Counted from the stretch's first letter, positions 43,962 to 54,236 are shown. The stretch is DNA of 59,116 nucleotides from Rubrobacter sp. (GCA_016781735.1 JADDPT010000058.1:1-59116); one strand, 5' to 3'. Numbers and translations are program-made. The notes: generated by a model not told the origin, from the sequence alone.

Positions 43962-45038
43962 CTAGTAGGAGTAACCGGTCAGCCGCCGTGCGTGGTGGGG
44001 CCGACGAAGCTTCTCCAGAGCCTGCTTCTCGAGTTGCCGGACGCGCTCCCGCGTGACTCCCAGTCGCTCGCCCACCTTTTCCAGCGGGTAAATGTGCCCG
44101 TCGCCGAGACCGAAGCGCATCTGGAGCACGAGCCGCTCTCGTTCCGTGAGAGCCTGACTGAGCAGTGTCTCCAGTTCCGACTTGAGCACTTCCGTGGATG
44201 CGAAGTCCTCAGGACTGCTGTCAGGAGAAGGAACGAACTCACCAAGGCTACTCTCGTTACCCTCGCCGGCGGGAGAGTCAAGCGAGACCGGACGAGGCAG
44301 ATAGGCTAGCAACTCACGAACGCGGTCAGGCGGCATATCAACCCTCTGCGCCACCTCTTCGGGCAGCGGATCCCGGTTGAACTCCTGAGAAAGCTGTTGC
44401 ACTGCCTTGGTGACCTTGCTCGTCTGCTCGACGATATGCGCCGGCAAGCGTATCTCACGGGCTTTGTCTCCGATGGCCCGCGTGATTGCTTGCCTGATCC
44501 ACCAGGTAGCGTACGTGCTGAACCTGTGGCCGCGCCTCCAGTTGAACTTCTGTACGGCACGCATCAGCCCTATGTTGCCTTCCTGTATCAGGTCGAGCAA
44601 GGGCATCCCGCGTCCGACGTATCGCTTGGCGATGCTGACTACGAGTCGCAGGTTGGCGAGCACAAAGGTGCGGATGGCCTCCGCGTCACCCTCTTCAACG
44701 CGCCGGGCAAGCTCGACCTCTTCCTGGGCGGTGAGCAGCGGCACCCGGCCTATGTCGCGGAGGTACACCTTCACCGCGTCCGCGGCGTGGGCCTCGTCGG
44801 GCGAGATATTTTCCAGTCCGAGCTCTGCTTTCCCGTCGATGGGAACTGGAGTATTGTCGTCTGGGCTGGCCAGTACCTCGATGCCCCTCGCGGAGAGTGC
44901 GTCGTGTACTTGGACGAGGCGCTCTATGTCCTCTTCCGCGTCCGGTATACGCTCGAGCACGTCGGCCTCTGTAACGTGGCCCTGCCTCTGGCCGAGGCTG
45001 ATTAGCTCTTCAATCACACGGTCACCCTGCTCTACCAC
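43962..45038 (-). CDS. rpoD: principal RNA polymerase sigma factor (SigA/RpoD)
   Basis: 358 residues. GTG 45038 follows AGGAGGTATATCC. A short region 1.1-like N-terminus ([20 protein letters not shown]) is followed by region 1.2 ([20 protein letters not shown]), region 2 ([20 protein letters not shown] and the [17 protein letters not shown] -10-binding helix), region 3, and region 4.2 ([20 protein letters not shown]). It should read the TTGACA/TATAAT-type promoters seen in the window. This is a full group-1 sigma by region content; group-2 cannot be fully excluded. Confidence 0.95.
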   Translation of the reverse strand: MVEQGDRVIEELISLGQRQGHVTEADVLERIPDAEEDIERLVQVHDALSARGIEVLASPDDNTPVPIDGKAELGLENISPDEAHAADAVKVYLRDIGRVPLLTAQEEVELARRVEEGDAEAIRTFVLANLRLVVSIAKRYVGRGMPLLDLIQEGNIGLMRAVQKFNWRRGHRFSTYATWWIRQAITRAIGDKAREIRLPAHIVEQTSKVTKAVQQLSQEFNRDPLPEEVAQRVDMPPDRVRELLAYLPRPVSLDSPAGEGNESSLGEFVPSPDSSPEDFASTEVLKSELETLLSQALTERERLVLQMRFGLGDGHIYPLEKVGERLGVTRERVRQLEKQALEKLRRPHHARRLTGYSY

Positions 45039-45108
45039 GGATATACCTCCTAGTAGTGAGTGCTCCTTGGTAAGTTGCCGTCACGAACGCAAGACCGATA
45101 CCATCCTG

Positions 45109-46197
45109 TCACAGCACCGCTAGCTCTCGGGGAGCATTGTTCAGTCGCTCGCAGCCGTCTTGCGTAACCACTACGATATCCTCGACTCGCACGCCGAAGT
45201 TGCCAGGTATGTACACGCCGGGCTCGACGCTGAATACCATCCCCTCCTGTAGCTCTACGGCGCTGCCACCGAGAATGTACGGCGGCTCGTGGACCTCTAG
45301 TCCGAGGCCGTGGCCCGTGCGATGGATGAAGTATTGTGCCAAACCCTCGGACTCTAGGAACGAGCGGGTAGCTAAGTCTATATCACCCGCCTTTGCCCCA
45401 GGACGCACTGCCTCGACGCCACGCTGCTGCGCCTCCCTGACGGCCTCATAAACTCGCTGCGTCTCCGCATCGGGAGGACCGACGTGGAGGGCGCGCGTGA
45501 TGTCGGAATGGTAGCCGTCTAGCGGCCCCCCGTAGTCCACCACTACGGTGTCACCGCGGCTGATCACCCGAGAGCCCGGCGCGTGATGTGGGGAGGCGCT
45601 GTTTGGACCCCCTGCGACGGTCGTGAACGCCGCCCCGTCCAGTCCCTGCTCCTCTAGCAGAGCAGCTATGCGAGCGGCCAGCGCGCGCTCGGTCATACCC
45701 TCAACGTCCAGTCGAAGTACTTGGTGCCACACGGCGTCGGCAGCCGCGCCTGCACGCCGTAGCAGCTCGATCTCCTCTGAAGTCTTTAGCACCCGCACCG
45801 GCGCCAGCGCCTCGGCTGCCAGTCTCCAGTTGACTCCGGGAAGTCTCTCCTGCAGCCCTATCAGAAAGCGGCTCCATAGATGGTCACCTACCACGATGGT
45901 GTCCGAGCGGGAAGCGCGTACGGCCTCCGCCACCAGGTCGAGAGGGTCCTGGTACTCAGTCCACACTCGTAGCTCCGCCCGTGCGCTTGCAGCGCGCGGC
46001 GCCTCGAGGGCGGGCACGTACAGATCGGGCGGACCTTCATGTGGCACGATGAGCGCCGTCAGTCGCTCGCTCTCGTGTGCATCGTAGCCTGACAGGTACC
46101 GTAGGTCCGCGCCCGGCCCTAGAATGAGAGTACCCACTCCGAGCGCGCTCATCTGCTCGCGGACGCTTTTCAGCCGTTGTTCATACATGGCAGACAT
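45109..46197 (-). CDS. M24 family Xaa-Pro aminopeptidase
   Basis: 362 residues. Creatinase-like N-terminal domain (LGVGTLILGPGADLRYLSGY) then the pita-bread domain with all metal ligands: Asp in VVDYGGPLDGYHSDITRALH, His in HRTGHGLGLEVHEPPYI, and Glu in VFSVEPGVYIPGNFGVRVED. Typical of PepP/PepQ-like enzymes that remove the residue before proline. Cytoplasmic. Confidence 0.95.
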   Translation of the reverse strand: MSAMYEQRLKSVREQMSALGVGTLILGPGADLRYLSGYDAHESERLTALIVPHEGPPDLYVPALEAPRAASARAELRVWTEYQDPLDLVAEAVRASRSDTIVVGDHLWSRFLIGLQERLPGVNWRLAAEALAPVRVLKTSEEIELLRRAGAAADAVWHQVLRLDVEGMTERALAARIAALLEEQGLDGAAFTTVAGGPNSASPHHAPGSRVISRGDTVVVDYGGPLDGYHSDITRALHVGPPDAETQRVYEAVREAQQRGVEAVRPGAKAGDIDLATRSFLESEGLAQYFIHRTGHGLGLEVHEPPYILGGSAVELQEGMVFSVEPGVYIPGNFGVRVEDIVVVTQDGCERLNNAPRELAVL

Positions 46198-46355
46198 CCC
46201 CCTGGACCGCCATTATCCGACGTACCTGCGTGCTCGGTCAACCGACGTGACTTCTGCAGGCGAGTGACCCGGCTGCCCATCCATGCGAGGGACAGGTTGG
46301 GGCGCTGTGTTATACTGCCCGGTCGGTAGGTTAGGCTGGGAGGTCGGCGCGAGCT

Positions 46356-47513
46356 ATGGTGCGGGAACTGCTGGGCGAGGCATCTGTTGTGCGCCGCGAG
46401 CTCGAGAGGGTGGGAGCGGAAGGCGATGCCGACGCGGTGCGCCCGGTGCTTCTGCAGATAACCGTGAGCGATGCGGACGCTCCCGCCATGGCGGCGACAG
46501 GCTCGCGCCTGGGACTTTCCCTCGTCCAGGGCTCAACGGGATTGCTCGTGTCCGGCAGTGCGGCTGCGTGCCTGCGACTCGCGGCCGAGCTCGACACTTG
46601 TTACCCGCAACCGGCGGTCAGCATTCGGCGGGCACTCTCCACCCGCCGTCCCTCCTACCTGACGGTCCGTGGAAAGCGCCTCTCGCTGGGATCGCGAACT
46701 TTGATAATGGGAATACTGAACCTCGATCCTGACTCGTTCTCCGGCGACGGGGTGCCCGAGACAGAGGATGCGGTAACCCGAGCCCAGGGGTTGCTGAAAG
46801 CAGGCGCTGACATACTGGATGTGGGCGGGATGAGTACGAGGCCGGGCTCCGAGCCGATCCCGGAGGAAGTGGAGACGGCGCGACTGAGCGCTGTCATTCG
46901 CACTCTTCGCCCGCTTACGGATGCGCCCATCTCGGCCGATACCTACAGGCCGACGCCGGTCAGGGCAGCACTTGAAGCAGGTGCAGACATTATCAACGAC
47001 GTCTCAGGCCTGCGCGATGAGGCCCTCGTCGCGGCAGTTCGAGAGTACGGAGCCGGCGTGGTCGTGATGCACATGCAGGGCACTCCGTTCACGATGCAGG
47101 AGAGCCCGTCCTACGAGGACGTGGTGGGTGAGATATACAGTTACCTCGCGGCGGCCGTAGACACTGCGAAGGAGAGCGGAGTCGCACCCGAGGGGATCAT
47201 CGTTGATCCCGGCATAGGCTTCGGGAAGACGCTCGACCACAACCTCGAGCTGCTCCACCGGCTTCGTGAGTTCACCGGCCTCGGTCAGCCCTTACTGGTC
47301 GGAACGTCCCGGAAAGGATTTATAGGCAGGGTTACGGGACGGGAGGTGAGCGATCGGCTTACAGGAACCGCCGCAACGGTGGCTCTATCCATCGCAGGCG
47401 GCGCGGATATCGTCAGGGTCCACGATGTCGGGGAGATGACGGCTGTGACAAGGATGAGCGACGCCATCGTGAGGGGTGCCTCAACGTCGCTGACATCGAG
47501 CGTAAGTCCTTGA
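46356..47513 (+). CDS. folP: dihydropteroate synthase with N-terminal extension
   Basis: 385 residues, about 100 longer than common DHPS. The first 105 residues (VLLQITVSDADAPAMAATGS and on) form an extra alpha/beta domain. The catalytic core has MGILNLDPDSFSGDGVP (N122; the usual form is NVTPDSFSDGG), GMSTRPGSEPIPEEVE, INDVSGLRDE, and the C-terminal LVGTSRKGFIGRVTG. Makes 7,8-dihydropteroate from pABA and DHPPP. Start ATG 46356 or GTG 46359. lipM follows with a TTGA overlap. Confidence 0.93.
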   Translation: MVRELLGEASVVRRELERVGAEGDADAVRPVLLQITVSDADAPAMAATGSRLGLSLVQGSTGLLVSGSAAACLRLAAELDTCYPQPAVSIRRALSTRRPSYLTVRGKRLSLGSRTLIMGILNLDPDSFSGDGVPETEDAVTRAQGLLKAGADILDVGGMSTRPGSEPIPEEVETARLSAVIRTLRPLTDAPISADTYRPTPVRAALEAGADIINDVSGLRDEALVAAVREYGAGVVVMHMQGTPFTMQESPSYEDVVGEIYSYLAAAVDTAKESGVAPEGIIVDPGIGFGKTLDHNLELLHRLREFTGLGQPLLVGTSRKGFIGRVTGREVSDRLTGTAATVALSIAGGADIVRVHDVGEMTAVTRMSDAIVRGASTSLTSSVSP

Positions 47514-48319
47514 GGTGGAGACTACTGCTCTGCGGACCCCAGTCCGGGGCGCGCAACATGGCCGTGGACGAGGCACTGCTACAGGGCGTGCAGGAGGGCA
47601 CGTCGACGTCGACCCTCCGTCTGTATAGCTGGGCGCCCGGCTGCTACTCTGTAGGTCGCTTTCAGAAAGCTTCCGACCTCAACGAACGAGCTCGTGCTGT
47701 CCCCGGCGAGTCCTGGGTACGAAGACCCACTGGCGGACGGGCGCTGTATCATGGTCCGGAGCTCACGTACTCGGTGACCGCAAGTCTATCGGATGACGGG
47801 GTGTCGGGGACTGTGCTGCAGAGCTACCGTAAAGTAGCCGAGGCGCTGCTCGCGGGATTGATGGAGTTGGGTGTTGCAGCGCGGCTCGCGCCGAGGGGAG
47901 ACGCCGCGAGAATCCGAACCAGCCCTTCCTGCTTCGCCAGCCCGTCCGACTCGGAGGTGCTATGGCAAGGCCGCAAGCTGATAGGAAGCGCCCAGCAGAG
48001 GGGTGCTGGGGCTCTCCTCCAGCATGGCTCACTTCTTCTTCAGAGCCCGACAGCGGAGTTGTTCGACGGCCTCGTCTTTGCGTCGATCGAGCAGAGGGAG
48101 CGAGCCCGCGCTGAGGGTGAGAGCAGGCTTGCCACGCTGACTCAGGCGCTGGGAAACTCTCCTGACCCTGACCGGGTGGCTTGCGCGGTCGCGCGCGGGT
48201 TCGAGCGCTGTTGGCGTTTAGAGTTCGAGCGGGGATGCTTGAGCGAACATGAAGAGGAGGCCGCGCAGGTGCTCGCGCGCGAGAAGTATCGGCAGGTGGA
48301 TTGGTGCTATCGCAGGTGA
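47510..48319 (+). CDS. octanoyltransferase/lipoate-protein ligase family (LipM-like)
   Basis: 269 residues; TTG 47510 overlaps the folP stop. RRPTGGRALYHGPELTYSV, then SCFASPSDSEVLWQGRKLIG with the Cys typical of LipM octanoyltransferases, and SAQQRGAGALLQHGSLLL. LipM moves octanoyl from ACP to GcvH or E2. LplA-type ligase cannot be ruled out, but the SCF motif favours LipM. Confidence 0.88.
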   Translation: MRWRLLLCGPQSGARNMAVDEALLQGVQEGTSTSTLRLYSWAPGCYSVGRFQKASDLNERARAVPGESWVRRPTGGRALYHGPELTYSVTASLSDDGVSGTVLQSYRKVAEALLAGLMELGVAARLAPRGDAARIRTSPSCFASPSDSEVLWQGRKLIGSAQQRGAGALLQHGSLLLQSPTAELFDGLVFASIEQRERARAEGESRLATLTQALGNSPDPDRVACAVARGFERCWRLEFERGCLSEHEEEAAQVLAREKYRQVDWCYRR

Positions 48320-48408
48320 CAGAATGCGATATGAAGCGCTACCGGAGATTGTGAGGTTGACGCAGCTTGCTCGGTAATGAAGATAGTGCAATGTTGAAGG
48401 AGGAAGGC

Positions 48409-48849
48409 TTGCTGGAGTCGGAACAGATACAGGCGATAATCCCGCACCGTTACCCTTTCCTGCTCATAGACCGCATCACCGAGATTGAGTACGGGGTGAG
48501 AGCTGTGGGACTGAAGAACCTGTCAGCGAACGAGTGGTACTTCCAGGGCCACTTTCCCGGTGCTCCAGTGATGCCGGGAGTAATGCAAATTGAGGCGCTC
48601 GCGCAACTAGGGGCTGTCGCGATCCTCGGGATGCCGGAGCACGCCGGCAAGATCGCGTACTTCGCGGGCATCGATGATGTACGCTTCAAACGAGTCGTTA
48701 GACCCGGCGACCAATTGAACCTGGAGGTGGTGCTGGACCGTGTGCGCCGGAACATAGGCACCGGGACGGGTACTGCTTCAGTCGGCGGAGATGTCGCCTG
48801 CCAGGGGCGGTTCACGTTCGCGGTCGGAAACGCCGCTGCCGGCCCTTAA
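48409..48849 (+). CDS. fabZ: 3-hydroxyacyl-ACP dehydratase FabZ
   Basis: Dehydration step of fatty acid elongation. The start is placed at TTG 48409, since GAAGGAGG (48395-48402) sits six bases upstream; earlier in-frame starts (48367, 48391) would put the SD inside the gene. It gives 146 residues, the family length. [11 protein letters not shown], the active-site His48 in [20 protein letters not shown] and Glu62. Likely tied to the upstream lipM by fatty-acyl supply. Confidence 0.95.
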   Translation: MLESEQIQAIIPHRYPFLLIDRITEIEYGVRAVGLKNLSANEWYFQGHFPGAPVMPGVMQIEALAQLGAVAILGMPEHAGKIAYFAGIDDVRFKRVVRPGDQLNLEVVLDRVRRNIGTGTGTASVGGDVACQGRFTFAVGNAAAGP

Positions 48850-48915
48850 GGATTCGCTCCAAAGGCCGGGTGGCATTTTGAAGGGGCTAAGTCCCGAAAT
48901 AGGAAGGGATAACTG

Positions 48916-50118
48916 TTGGCAAGGGGTAACCTGCTTGTGGGGCAGTCCGGCGGCTGCACTGCTGCCATTAACGCAAGCCTCGCGGGCGTAGTTGAGGCGG
49001 CTTGGGAAAGTCGGGATGTGGCTGCTGTATATGGCATGCGTCACGGCATCGAGGGTGTGTTGCGCGGTGAGCTCGTCGATCTGGGCGCGGAGCCTTCGGA
49101 AATCTGGTCCCGAATCAGGAGAACGCCGTCCGCAGCTCTCGGCTCCGCTCGGTACAAGCTCGAAGAGGAAGACCTGCAGAGGGTTCTCGATACGCTCATA
49201 CGCCTCGACGTGCGTTACTTCATCTATATCGGAGGTAATGATTCCGCCGATACTGCGCACAGGGTCTCCGAGGCGGCCAAGCATCGGGGCTATGAGCTTC
49301 ACGCCATTGCTGTCCCCAAGACGATAGACAACGATCTACCCTTGACTGATCACTGCCCAGGATACGGCAGCATAGCCCGGTTTGTATCACAGGTGACGCA
49401 GGAGGTAGGGCTGGACACGGAAGCGATGTGCCGGGTTGACCCGGTGAAGATCGTGGAGGTAATGGGTAGGGATGCCGGCTGGGTGGCCGCTTCGTCATCC
49501 CTCGGTCGGAGGCGACCCTCAGATGCGCCGCACCTGATCTATATGCCGGAACGGCCGTTCAGCAGGGAGACGTTCCTGCAGGACATACAGCGCTGCCACC
49601 AGGTGCACGGCTACGCAGTTGCCGTCGTTACAGAGACCGTGCGTGACTCATCGGGCGAGAGCATCGCTCGGGCCGACCCTGTCTTCAGCCGAGACTCGTT
49701 TGGGCATCGCTACCTCACCGGCGCCGCCAGCTACCTGGCAGACCTGGTAGCCCGAGAGCTGGGTCTGCGAGCGCGCTTCGACAAGCCGGGCACTATCCAG
49801 AGGATGAGCATGGCCATGGCGAGCGATGTGGACCTGCAGGAAGCATATGAGGTCGGTGCACACGCCGTACGCGCTGCGGTCGCCGGGGAGGGGGATAAGA
49901 TGGTGAGCATCGAGCGCGTAGCCGACGAGCCGTACTCGTCCCAGCCCGGACTGGTGCCGCTAACCGCGGTGGCTAATCATCAGCGGTTGCTGCCCGACGA
50001 GTTCATAAACGACACGGGCAACCATGTAACGCCTGAGTTCTCCCGGTATGCCCTTCCGCTCATCGGAGGGACGGCCGTATCTTACCCACGGCTGCAAGGC
50101 GTCCCTGTGCCTCTCTGA
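48916..50118 (+). CDS. 6-phosphofructokinase, probably PPi-dependent
   Basis: 400 residues; TTG 48916 after AGGAAGGGATAAC. GGN108-D109 and PKTIDND at 134-140: the Lys where ATP enzymes have Gly, and the Asp after GGN, are both features of PPi-PFK. It also has MGRDAGWVAA and the fructose-6-phosphate site. PPi type means reversible phosphorylation and thus a role in both glycolysis and gluconeogenesis. Specificity is inferred from two residues. Confidence 0.9.
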   Translation: MARGNLLVGQSGGCTAAINASLAGVVEAAWESRDVAAVYGMRHGIEGVLRGELVDLGAEPSEIWSRIRRTPSAALGSARYKLEEEDLQRVLDTLIRLDVRYFIYIGGNDSADTAHRVSEAAKHRGYELHAIAVPKTIDNDLPLTDHCPGYGSIARFVSQVTQEVGLDTEAMCRVDPVKIVEVMGRDAGWVAASSSLGRRRPSDAPHLIYMPERPFSRETFLQDIQRCHQVHGYAVAVVTETVRDSSGESIARADPVFSRDSFGHRYLTGAASYLADLVARELGLRARFDKPGTIQRMSMAMASDVDLQEAYEVGAHAVRAAVAGEGDKMVSIERVADEPYSSQPGLVPLTAVANHQRLLPDEFINDTGNHVTPEFSRYALPLIGGTAVSYPRLQGVPVPL

Positions 50119-50223
50119 CGGGTGCCCCTGAAATGCTGGGAGTTGATGGATCGCGGAACTCAGACAAGAGACCACCGACAGAGCACCGGGCTGTCTCGCC
50201 GTCGCGGACCGGAGGAACTCCGG

Positions 50224-50679
50224 TTATGCCTCCTCCACGGGGGCGGCGCTGCGGGATCGTACGTGGCCACAGTACGGACACAAGTTCCAGGAGCTCCGAA
50301 CCGGCCGCTTGCAGACGTCGCACGGCTGCTTCACCTCCGTGCCGCAGTTCGGGCAGAGACGGAAGTCTGGCATTACTCGCGTGCTGCATGCGGGGCACAA
50401 CTCGCCACTTGTAGAGGCGAGCAGGGCCTCCCGGTGCTGTAGCTCCCCGCGATACGCCTCCATAAGCGTCTGCCGGGGACGAAGCATCATGTAGATCGCC
50501 CAGCCGACTACAAACGTGGAGCCGACCAGAGACGTGGCGAGCAGTGTTGGAAGGAACCCTTCTGACCGGCTCTGCGAGTCGCGGTAGACCCACAGCACGA
50601 GCGCCGCCCAAACCATGGCGATGAACGCGCCGGCGAGCGCGATACCAAGCCTCATCAGCTCATACAGTGGCTCGTTCAC
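50224..50679 (-). CDS. membrane protein with double zinc ribbon
   Basis: 151 residues. Two TM helices (about 11-32 and 44-65), then a cytoplasmic tail with four CxxC knuckles: LCPAC, LCPNC, PCDVC and LCPYC, i.e. two zinc ribbons. I do not know its function. Its ATG overlaps tmk stop (ATGA), so it is co-translated with tmk. ACCGGAG/CTCCGGT flanks its stop codon (about 50210-50226), a weak hairpin. Confidence 0.78.
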   Translation of the reverse strand: MNEPLYELMRLGIALAGAFIAMVWAALVLWVYRDSQSRSEGFLPTLLATSLVGSTFVVGWAIYMMLRPRQTLMEAYRGELQHREALLASTSGELCPACSTRVMPDFRLCPNCGTEVKQPCDVCKRPVRSSWNLCPYCGHVRSRSAAPVEEA

Positions 50680-51326
50680 GTCGGCATCACCAGCATGCCG
50701 GCATGCGCCAGCCGTCCCACTACCAACTCGCGTACCCGCGTGGCGACCTCCTCGATCGAGCCTCCGGCGTCTACGGCAACGATTCGGTTGGGGTAGCAGT
50801 CTGCGAGCCGCAGGTATTCGCGTCTGACGCGCTCATGGAACTCGAGCTCGCGCGCGTCGAACTCGTTCCAGCCGTCGCCGGACTTGTTACTTGCACCCCT
50901 GCGGCGAGCCAGACCCTCCGCAGCCGGAATGTCGAGATAGAGCGTGAGGTCCGGCTCTAACCCTCCGGTTGCGAGGAGGATCGCCTGTTCCACCTGTTCC
51001 TTGGGCAGCCCGAGACCACCTCCCTGGTACGCGCGTGTAGAATCGGCGTAGCGATCGCACACCACAATCATGCCCTTGGCCAGCGCCGGTTGTATTACAT
51101 GATGAACCAGCTGGGCTCTCGCGGCTGAGAAGAGTAGCAATTCTGTCACGGGGTGAGCAGGGTCGGTGCCCGACAGTAGCAATGCCTCCCGGAGACGCTC
51201 ACCAAGCTCGGTCCCGCCTGGCTCACGCGTCAGCAACACCGTACCAAACCGTCCCAGTGTAGAAACAAGCTCTCGCGCCTGAGTCGACTTGCCGCTTCCC
51301 TCCGGGCCTTCCAGGGAAATGAACAA
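50676..51326 (-). CDS. tmk: thymidylate kinase
   Basis: 216 residues. P-loop LEGPEGSGKSTQAREL, the TREPGGTELGERLRE block, the DR motif VCDRYADSTRAYQGGG and a lid (RRRGASNKSG). dTMP to dTDP. Follows the AAA/R3H gene by 5 bp. Confidence 0.96.
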   Translation of the reverse strand: MFISLEGPEGSGKSTQARELVSTLGRFGTVLLTREPGGTELGERLREALLLSGTDPAHPVTELLLFSAARAQLVHHVIQPALAKGMIVVCDRYADSTRAYQGGGLGLPKEQVEQAILLATGGLEPDLTLYLDIPAAEGLARRRGASNKSGDGWNEFDARELEFHERVRREYLRLADCYPNRIVAVDAGGSIEEVATRVRELVVGRLAHAGMLVMPT

Positions 51327-51331
51327 CGCCG

Positions 51332-52966
51332 CTATTCCGTGGCGTACAGGGTAACCCGGCGGTGCGGCTCCTTGCCGGAGCTGCGCGACAGCACGTTGTA
51401 GCGCTCCGCTATCTGGTGCTGCATGCGACGGAGGGAGTGCACCTGTGGGGCAAGCTGTACCGCAGGTATGTTCCCGTTCATTATCTTCTGTGCTGCCTCT
51501 TCCGCCTCGTACTGCGCCGACATGAACGGATCGGCCGGCATCGGCACGTGGAACACACTGGCGAGGAGTCGCTCGATGTGGCTGGTGCTGTTAGCCTTCA
51601 GCACATATACCGGTTTGCCGTTCTCGCTTGCGTCTCGAACGGCAGGCGGCGCCTTCCGGTAGTAGTTGTCCACCGTGATGACCATGTCTGCGGCGTTCAG
51701 GTCTTTGACGATGGTGAGCGGCACGCTCATGTGGATGGCCGCTTGCTCCAACTTGTTGCGGCTCACCCCGAAAGCGTACACCGCCTTTGCGTGCAGCGGT
51801 TCCTCCCTGTTGTCAGTGGCGGGTTCGGGCGTCGGTGCCCTTCGCTCCTGGGGCTGAGACTCCGCCACCTGCGGCAGCACGGTAGGACGCTTCTCACGCT
51901 CGCGCCGCGTGGGGCGCGTCTGGGTGAACGCGCTTGCTCCGCGCTGGGTCCGGACGTGACCCGAAGCATCGCGCCACCGGGTCTCGGGCTTGACCTCATA
52001 GCCACGCAGCAATGCGTCTACGGTCTCGGACACGTCAGCGTGGATCGTAACCTTGTGGCGGTCCTGTATCTCGACCATCATGTCGAAGGTGGGGGGCGCC
52101 TTCCGCTCCAGGATGCTCTTCTGCGTGCCCCGTCGCTTCGCCTCCTCGTCACCCAGTGTGACCGATTGGATTCCGCCGATAAGGTCCGCGAGCGTGGGGT
52201 TCATCATCAGGTTCTCGAGACTATTGCCGTGCGCCGTCCCGATCAGTTGTACGCCACGCTCAGCGATCGTGCGAGCCGCGGATGCTTCCAGCTCTGTGCC
52301 TATCTCGTCAATGACTATGACCTCGGGCATGTGGTTCTCCACCGCCTCGATCATCACAGCGTGCTGCAAGCTCGGGGTAGGGACCTGCATCCGGCGCGCG
52401 CGACCGATCGCAGGGTGGGGTATGTCACCGTCGCCGGCTATCTCATTGGAAGTGTCGACGATGATGACGCGCTTACGCAGTTCCTCCGACACAACCCGGC
52501 CGACCTCGCGCAGCATCGTCGTCTTACCCACACCAGGGCGCCCAAGGATAAGGACGCTCTTACCGCTCTCCACAAGGTCGCGGATAATGTTGATCGTGCC
52601 CATCACGGCGCGACCCACGCGACAGGTGATCCCTATGACCTCCATCTTGCGGTTTCGGATCGCGCTGATACGGTGGAGGGTTCGTTCTATCCCTGCTCGA
52701 TTGTCGTCGCCGAAAGAGCCTATGCGGGTGATGACGTACTGGATGTCCTCGGCCGTCACCTCCGTCTCACTAAGCGCAACTTCCCGGTCGGGGAATCGTG
52801 CCTCCGGCAGCCGACCGAGGTCTAGGACAATCTCCAGCAGCGAGGACAGGTCGTCAAGCTCACGCAGGGGTTGCGTGATGCGCGGGGGTATGGCCGCCAA
52901 CAGCGCGTCTAGATCGTCGGTTACGGTCTCTTCTCGGTATTCGTACTCGTCCAGTGGTTGTGCCAT
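51332..52966 (-). CDS. AAA ATPase with R3H domain (SpoIIIAA/Ycf45-like)
   Basis: 544 residues. Secretion-ATPase-like AAA core: Walker [21 protein letters not shown], Walker [21 protein letters not shown], and [20 protein letters not shown]. Then a variable linker, and a C-terminal segment ([20 protein letters not shown]) with the R-x3-H pattern of the R3H single-strand nucleic-acid-binding domain. Related proteins occur in cyanobacteria, plastids and Chloroflexota, mostly without assigned function. Cotranscribed with tmk and the acetyltransferase-like gene. Confidence 0.88.
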   Translation of the reverse strand: MAQPLDEYEYREETVTDDLDALLAAIPPRITQPLRELDDLSSLLEIVLDLGRLPEARFPDREVALSETEVTAEDIQYVITRIGSFGDDNRAGIERTLHRISAIRNRKMEVIGITCRVGRAVMGTINIIRDLVESGKSVLILGRPGVGKTTMLREVGRVVSEELRKRVIIVDTSNEIAGDGDIPHPAIGRARRMQVPTPSLQHAVMIEAVENHMPEVIVIDEIGTELEASAARTIAERGVQLIGTAHGNSLENLMMNPTLADLIGGIQSVTLGDEEAKRRGTQKSILERKAPPTFDMMVEIQDRHKVTIHADVSETVDALLRGYEVKPETRWRDASGHVRTQRGASAFTQTRPTRREREKRPTVLPQVAESQPQERRAPTPEPATDNREEPLHAKAVYAFGVSRNKLEQAAIHMSVPLTIVKDLNAADMVITVDNYYRKAPPAVRDASENGKPVYVLKANSTSHIERLLASVFHVPMPADPFMSAQYEAEEAAQKIMNGNIPAVQLAPQVHSLRRMQHQIAERYNVLSRSSGKEPHRRVTLYATE

Positions 52967-52978
52967 CCTTACACCTCT

Positions 52979-54001
52979 TTACAGATTATACCAGTCTGGA
53001 CTATGCCCTTCGGTTGCACGCATCGTGCCCGAAACACCCGTAAGCCCGCTCTCAACAGCGGGGACTGACTTCTCGATGGTCGCCGCCCGGAGCGCCTCCC
53101 TCGCATACGAGAGCACCGATGTATACAGGACGAGCCGAGACTGCGAGCGCACGGGGACGAACCCTCGGTCCAGCAGGAGGCTGAGCAGTGGGGCTTGGTG
53201 CTCTCGCACCGTGAAGTACACCGTGCCAGAGCCCCGGCGCGCGCAGAGCGCGAGCGCATGATCAACCGTGGCGGCCAACTTCTCTTTGTACGACGGGTCG
53301 AAGTGTACGGTGATGGCTGCTCCCGCGCTCCCATACAGCACGTCCAAGTGGGCAGCGGCGACGCCATCTGCTCGTAGCACCCATTCCTGTTCCAAGCCTC
53401 CGCGACCCTTTCGACCGCGTCTCCAGGAAGTGGATGTCAAGCCGTCGGCCCGCTGGACGGGTGCCGGCTCCGTACGGCTGTACAACGTCCATGCGTCCCA
53501 CGCGTCGGCGCCGCGTGCTGGCGCGAGGCCAGGCTGGAGCTGCGGCCGTGCAGATGTTGAGGTAGGACGCCACACCAGAACCTGTTCTCGGGTCACGAGG
53601 GTGAAGCCCAGCCGTGCGAGTATGTGAGCGTGCTCGCTGCCTTCCTCCGGCCGTGCGGACACGCGCAGCTTTCCGTCGCCCGCCGCTCGAAGGCACGTGC
53701 GCTCTATCAGGGTGCTCCAGGCTAAGGACAGGTCGGACTCGCCGCAGGGCGCCGCGCCGAGTGCGATCAGACGGGCTTCCTCTCCGTTGCGGCGGGCGGC
53801 GGAGTAGCAAGACGCGAAGCTGCGCCATCTGGAGGTGTACAGCAGAGTTTGCGTTCCGCCGGAGAGCGGCATCATGGCGGAGCGGATGCTGAAGGTCAAC
53901 GGGGAGAAGCCACGGACGAGCGTGTCCGGCACGTCGACGATTTCGAACTGCTGGCGCCTGAGTGCCGGAATATCGGTCAGCCGTACAGGCCGTATCAACA
54001 T
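52979..54001 (-). CDS. acetyltransferase-like (GNAT) protein
   Basis: 340 residues from ATG 54001 (AGGTGC upstream; a start at 54073 would add 24 polar residues). The N-terminus MLIRPVRLTDIPALRRQQ is typical of GNAT proteins; a second half may hold another acetyltransferase fold (VLRADGVAAAHLDVLYGSAG and DHALALCARRGSGTVYFTVR). No acetyl-CoA pyrophosphate loop is as clear as usual. Operon with the AAA/R3H gene (12 bp gap). Confidence 0.6.
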   Translation of the reverse strand: MLIRPVRLTDIPALRRQQFEIVDVPDTLVRGFSPLTFSIRSAMMPLSGGTQTLLYTSRWRSFASCYSAARRNGEEARLIALGAAPCGESDLSLAWSTLIERTCLRAAGDGKLRVSARPEEGSEHAHILARLGFTLVTREQVLVWRPTSTSARPQLQPGLAPARGADAWDAWTLYSRTEPAPVQRADGLTSTSWRRGRKGRGGLEQEWVLRADGVAAAHLDVLYGSAGAAITVHFDPSYKEKLAATVDHALALCARRGSGTVYFTVREHQAPLLSLLLDRGFVPVRSQSRLVLYTSVLSYAREALRAATIEKSVPAVESGLTGVSGTMRATEGHSPDWYNL

Positions 54002-54236
54002 GCACCTGCTTTGCCGCAGGCCGGTAGGAATCCGGCCCGCCCGCTCTTCGAGTGTATCCGAGTCGATGTCCACGACGCAACGCGGTCAACGGCAGGCCGA
54101 TCGTAGCTGCGGCGCAGTGTCGAACCGCCTACACTAAGGCCGGCGATCGTAACCGCGAGCGTTGCGTACTCCGACGACACACGCAGTTAGTGGGCCAACG
54201 TTCCGACCAGAGGGGACGTGCAATGAACCGCTACCC

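Noticed and set aside
51362-52825. A 487-codon plus-strand frame opposite the AAA/R3H gene
   Set aside because: No domain or ribosome site; it mirrors a conserved gene on the other strand.
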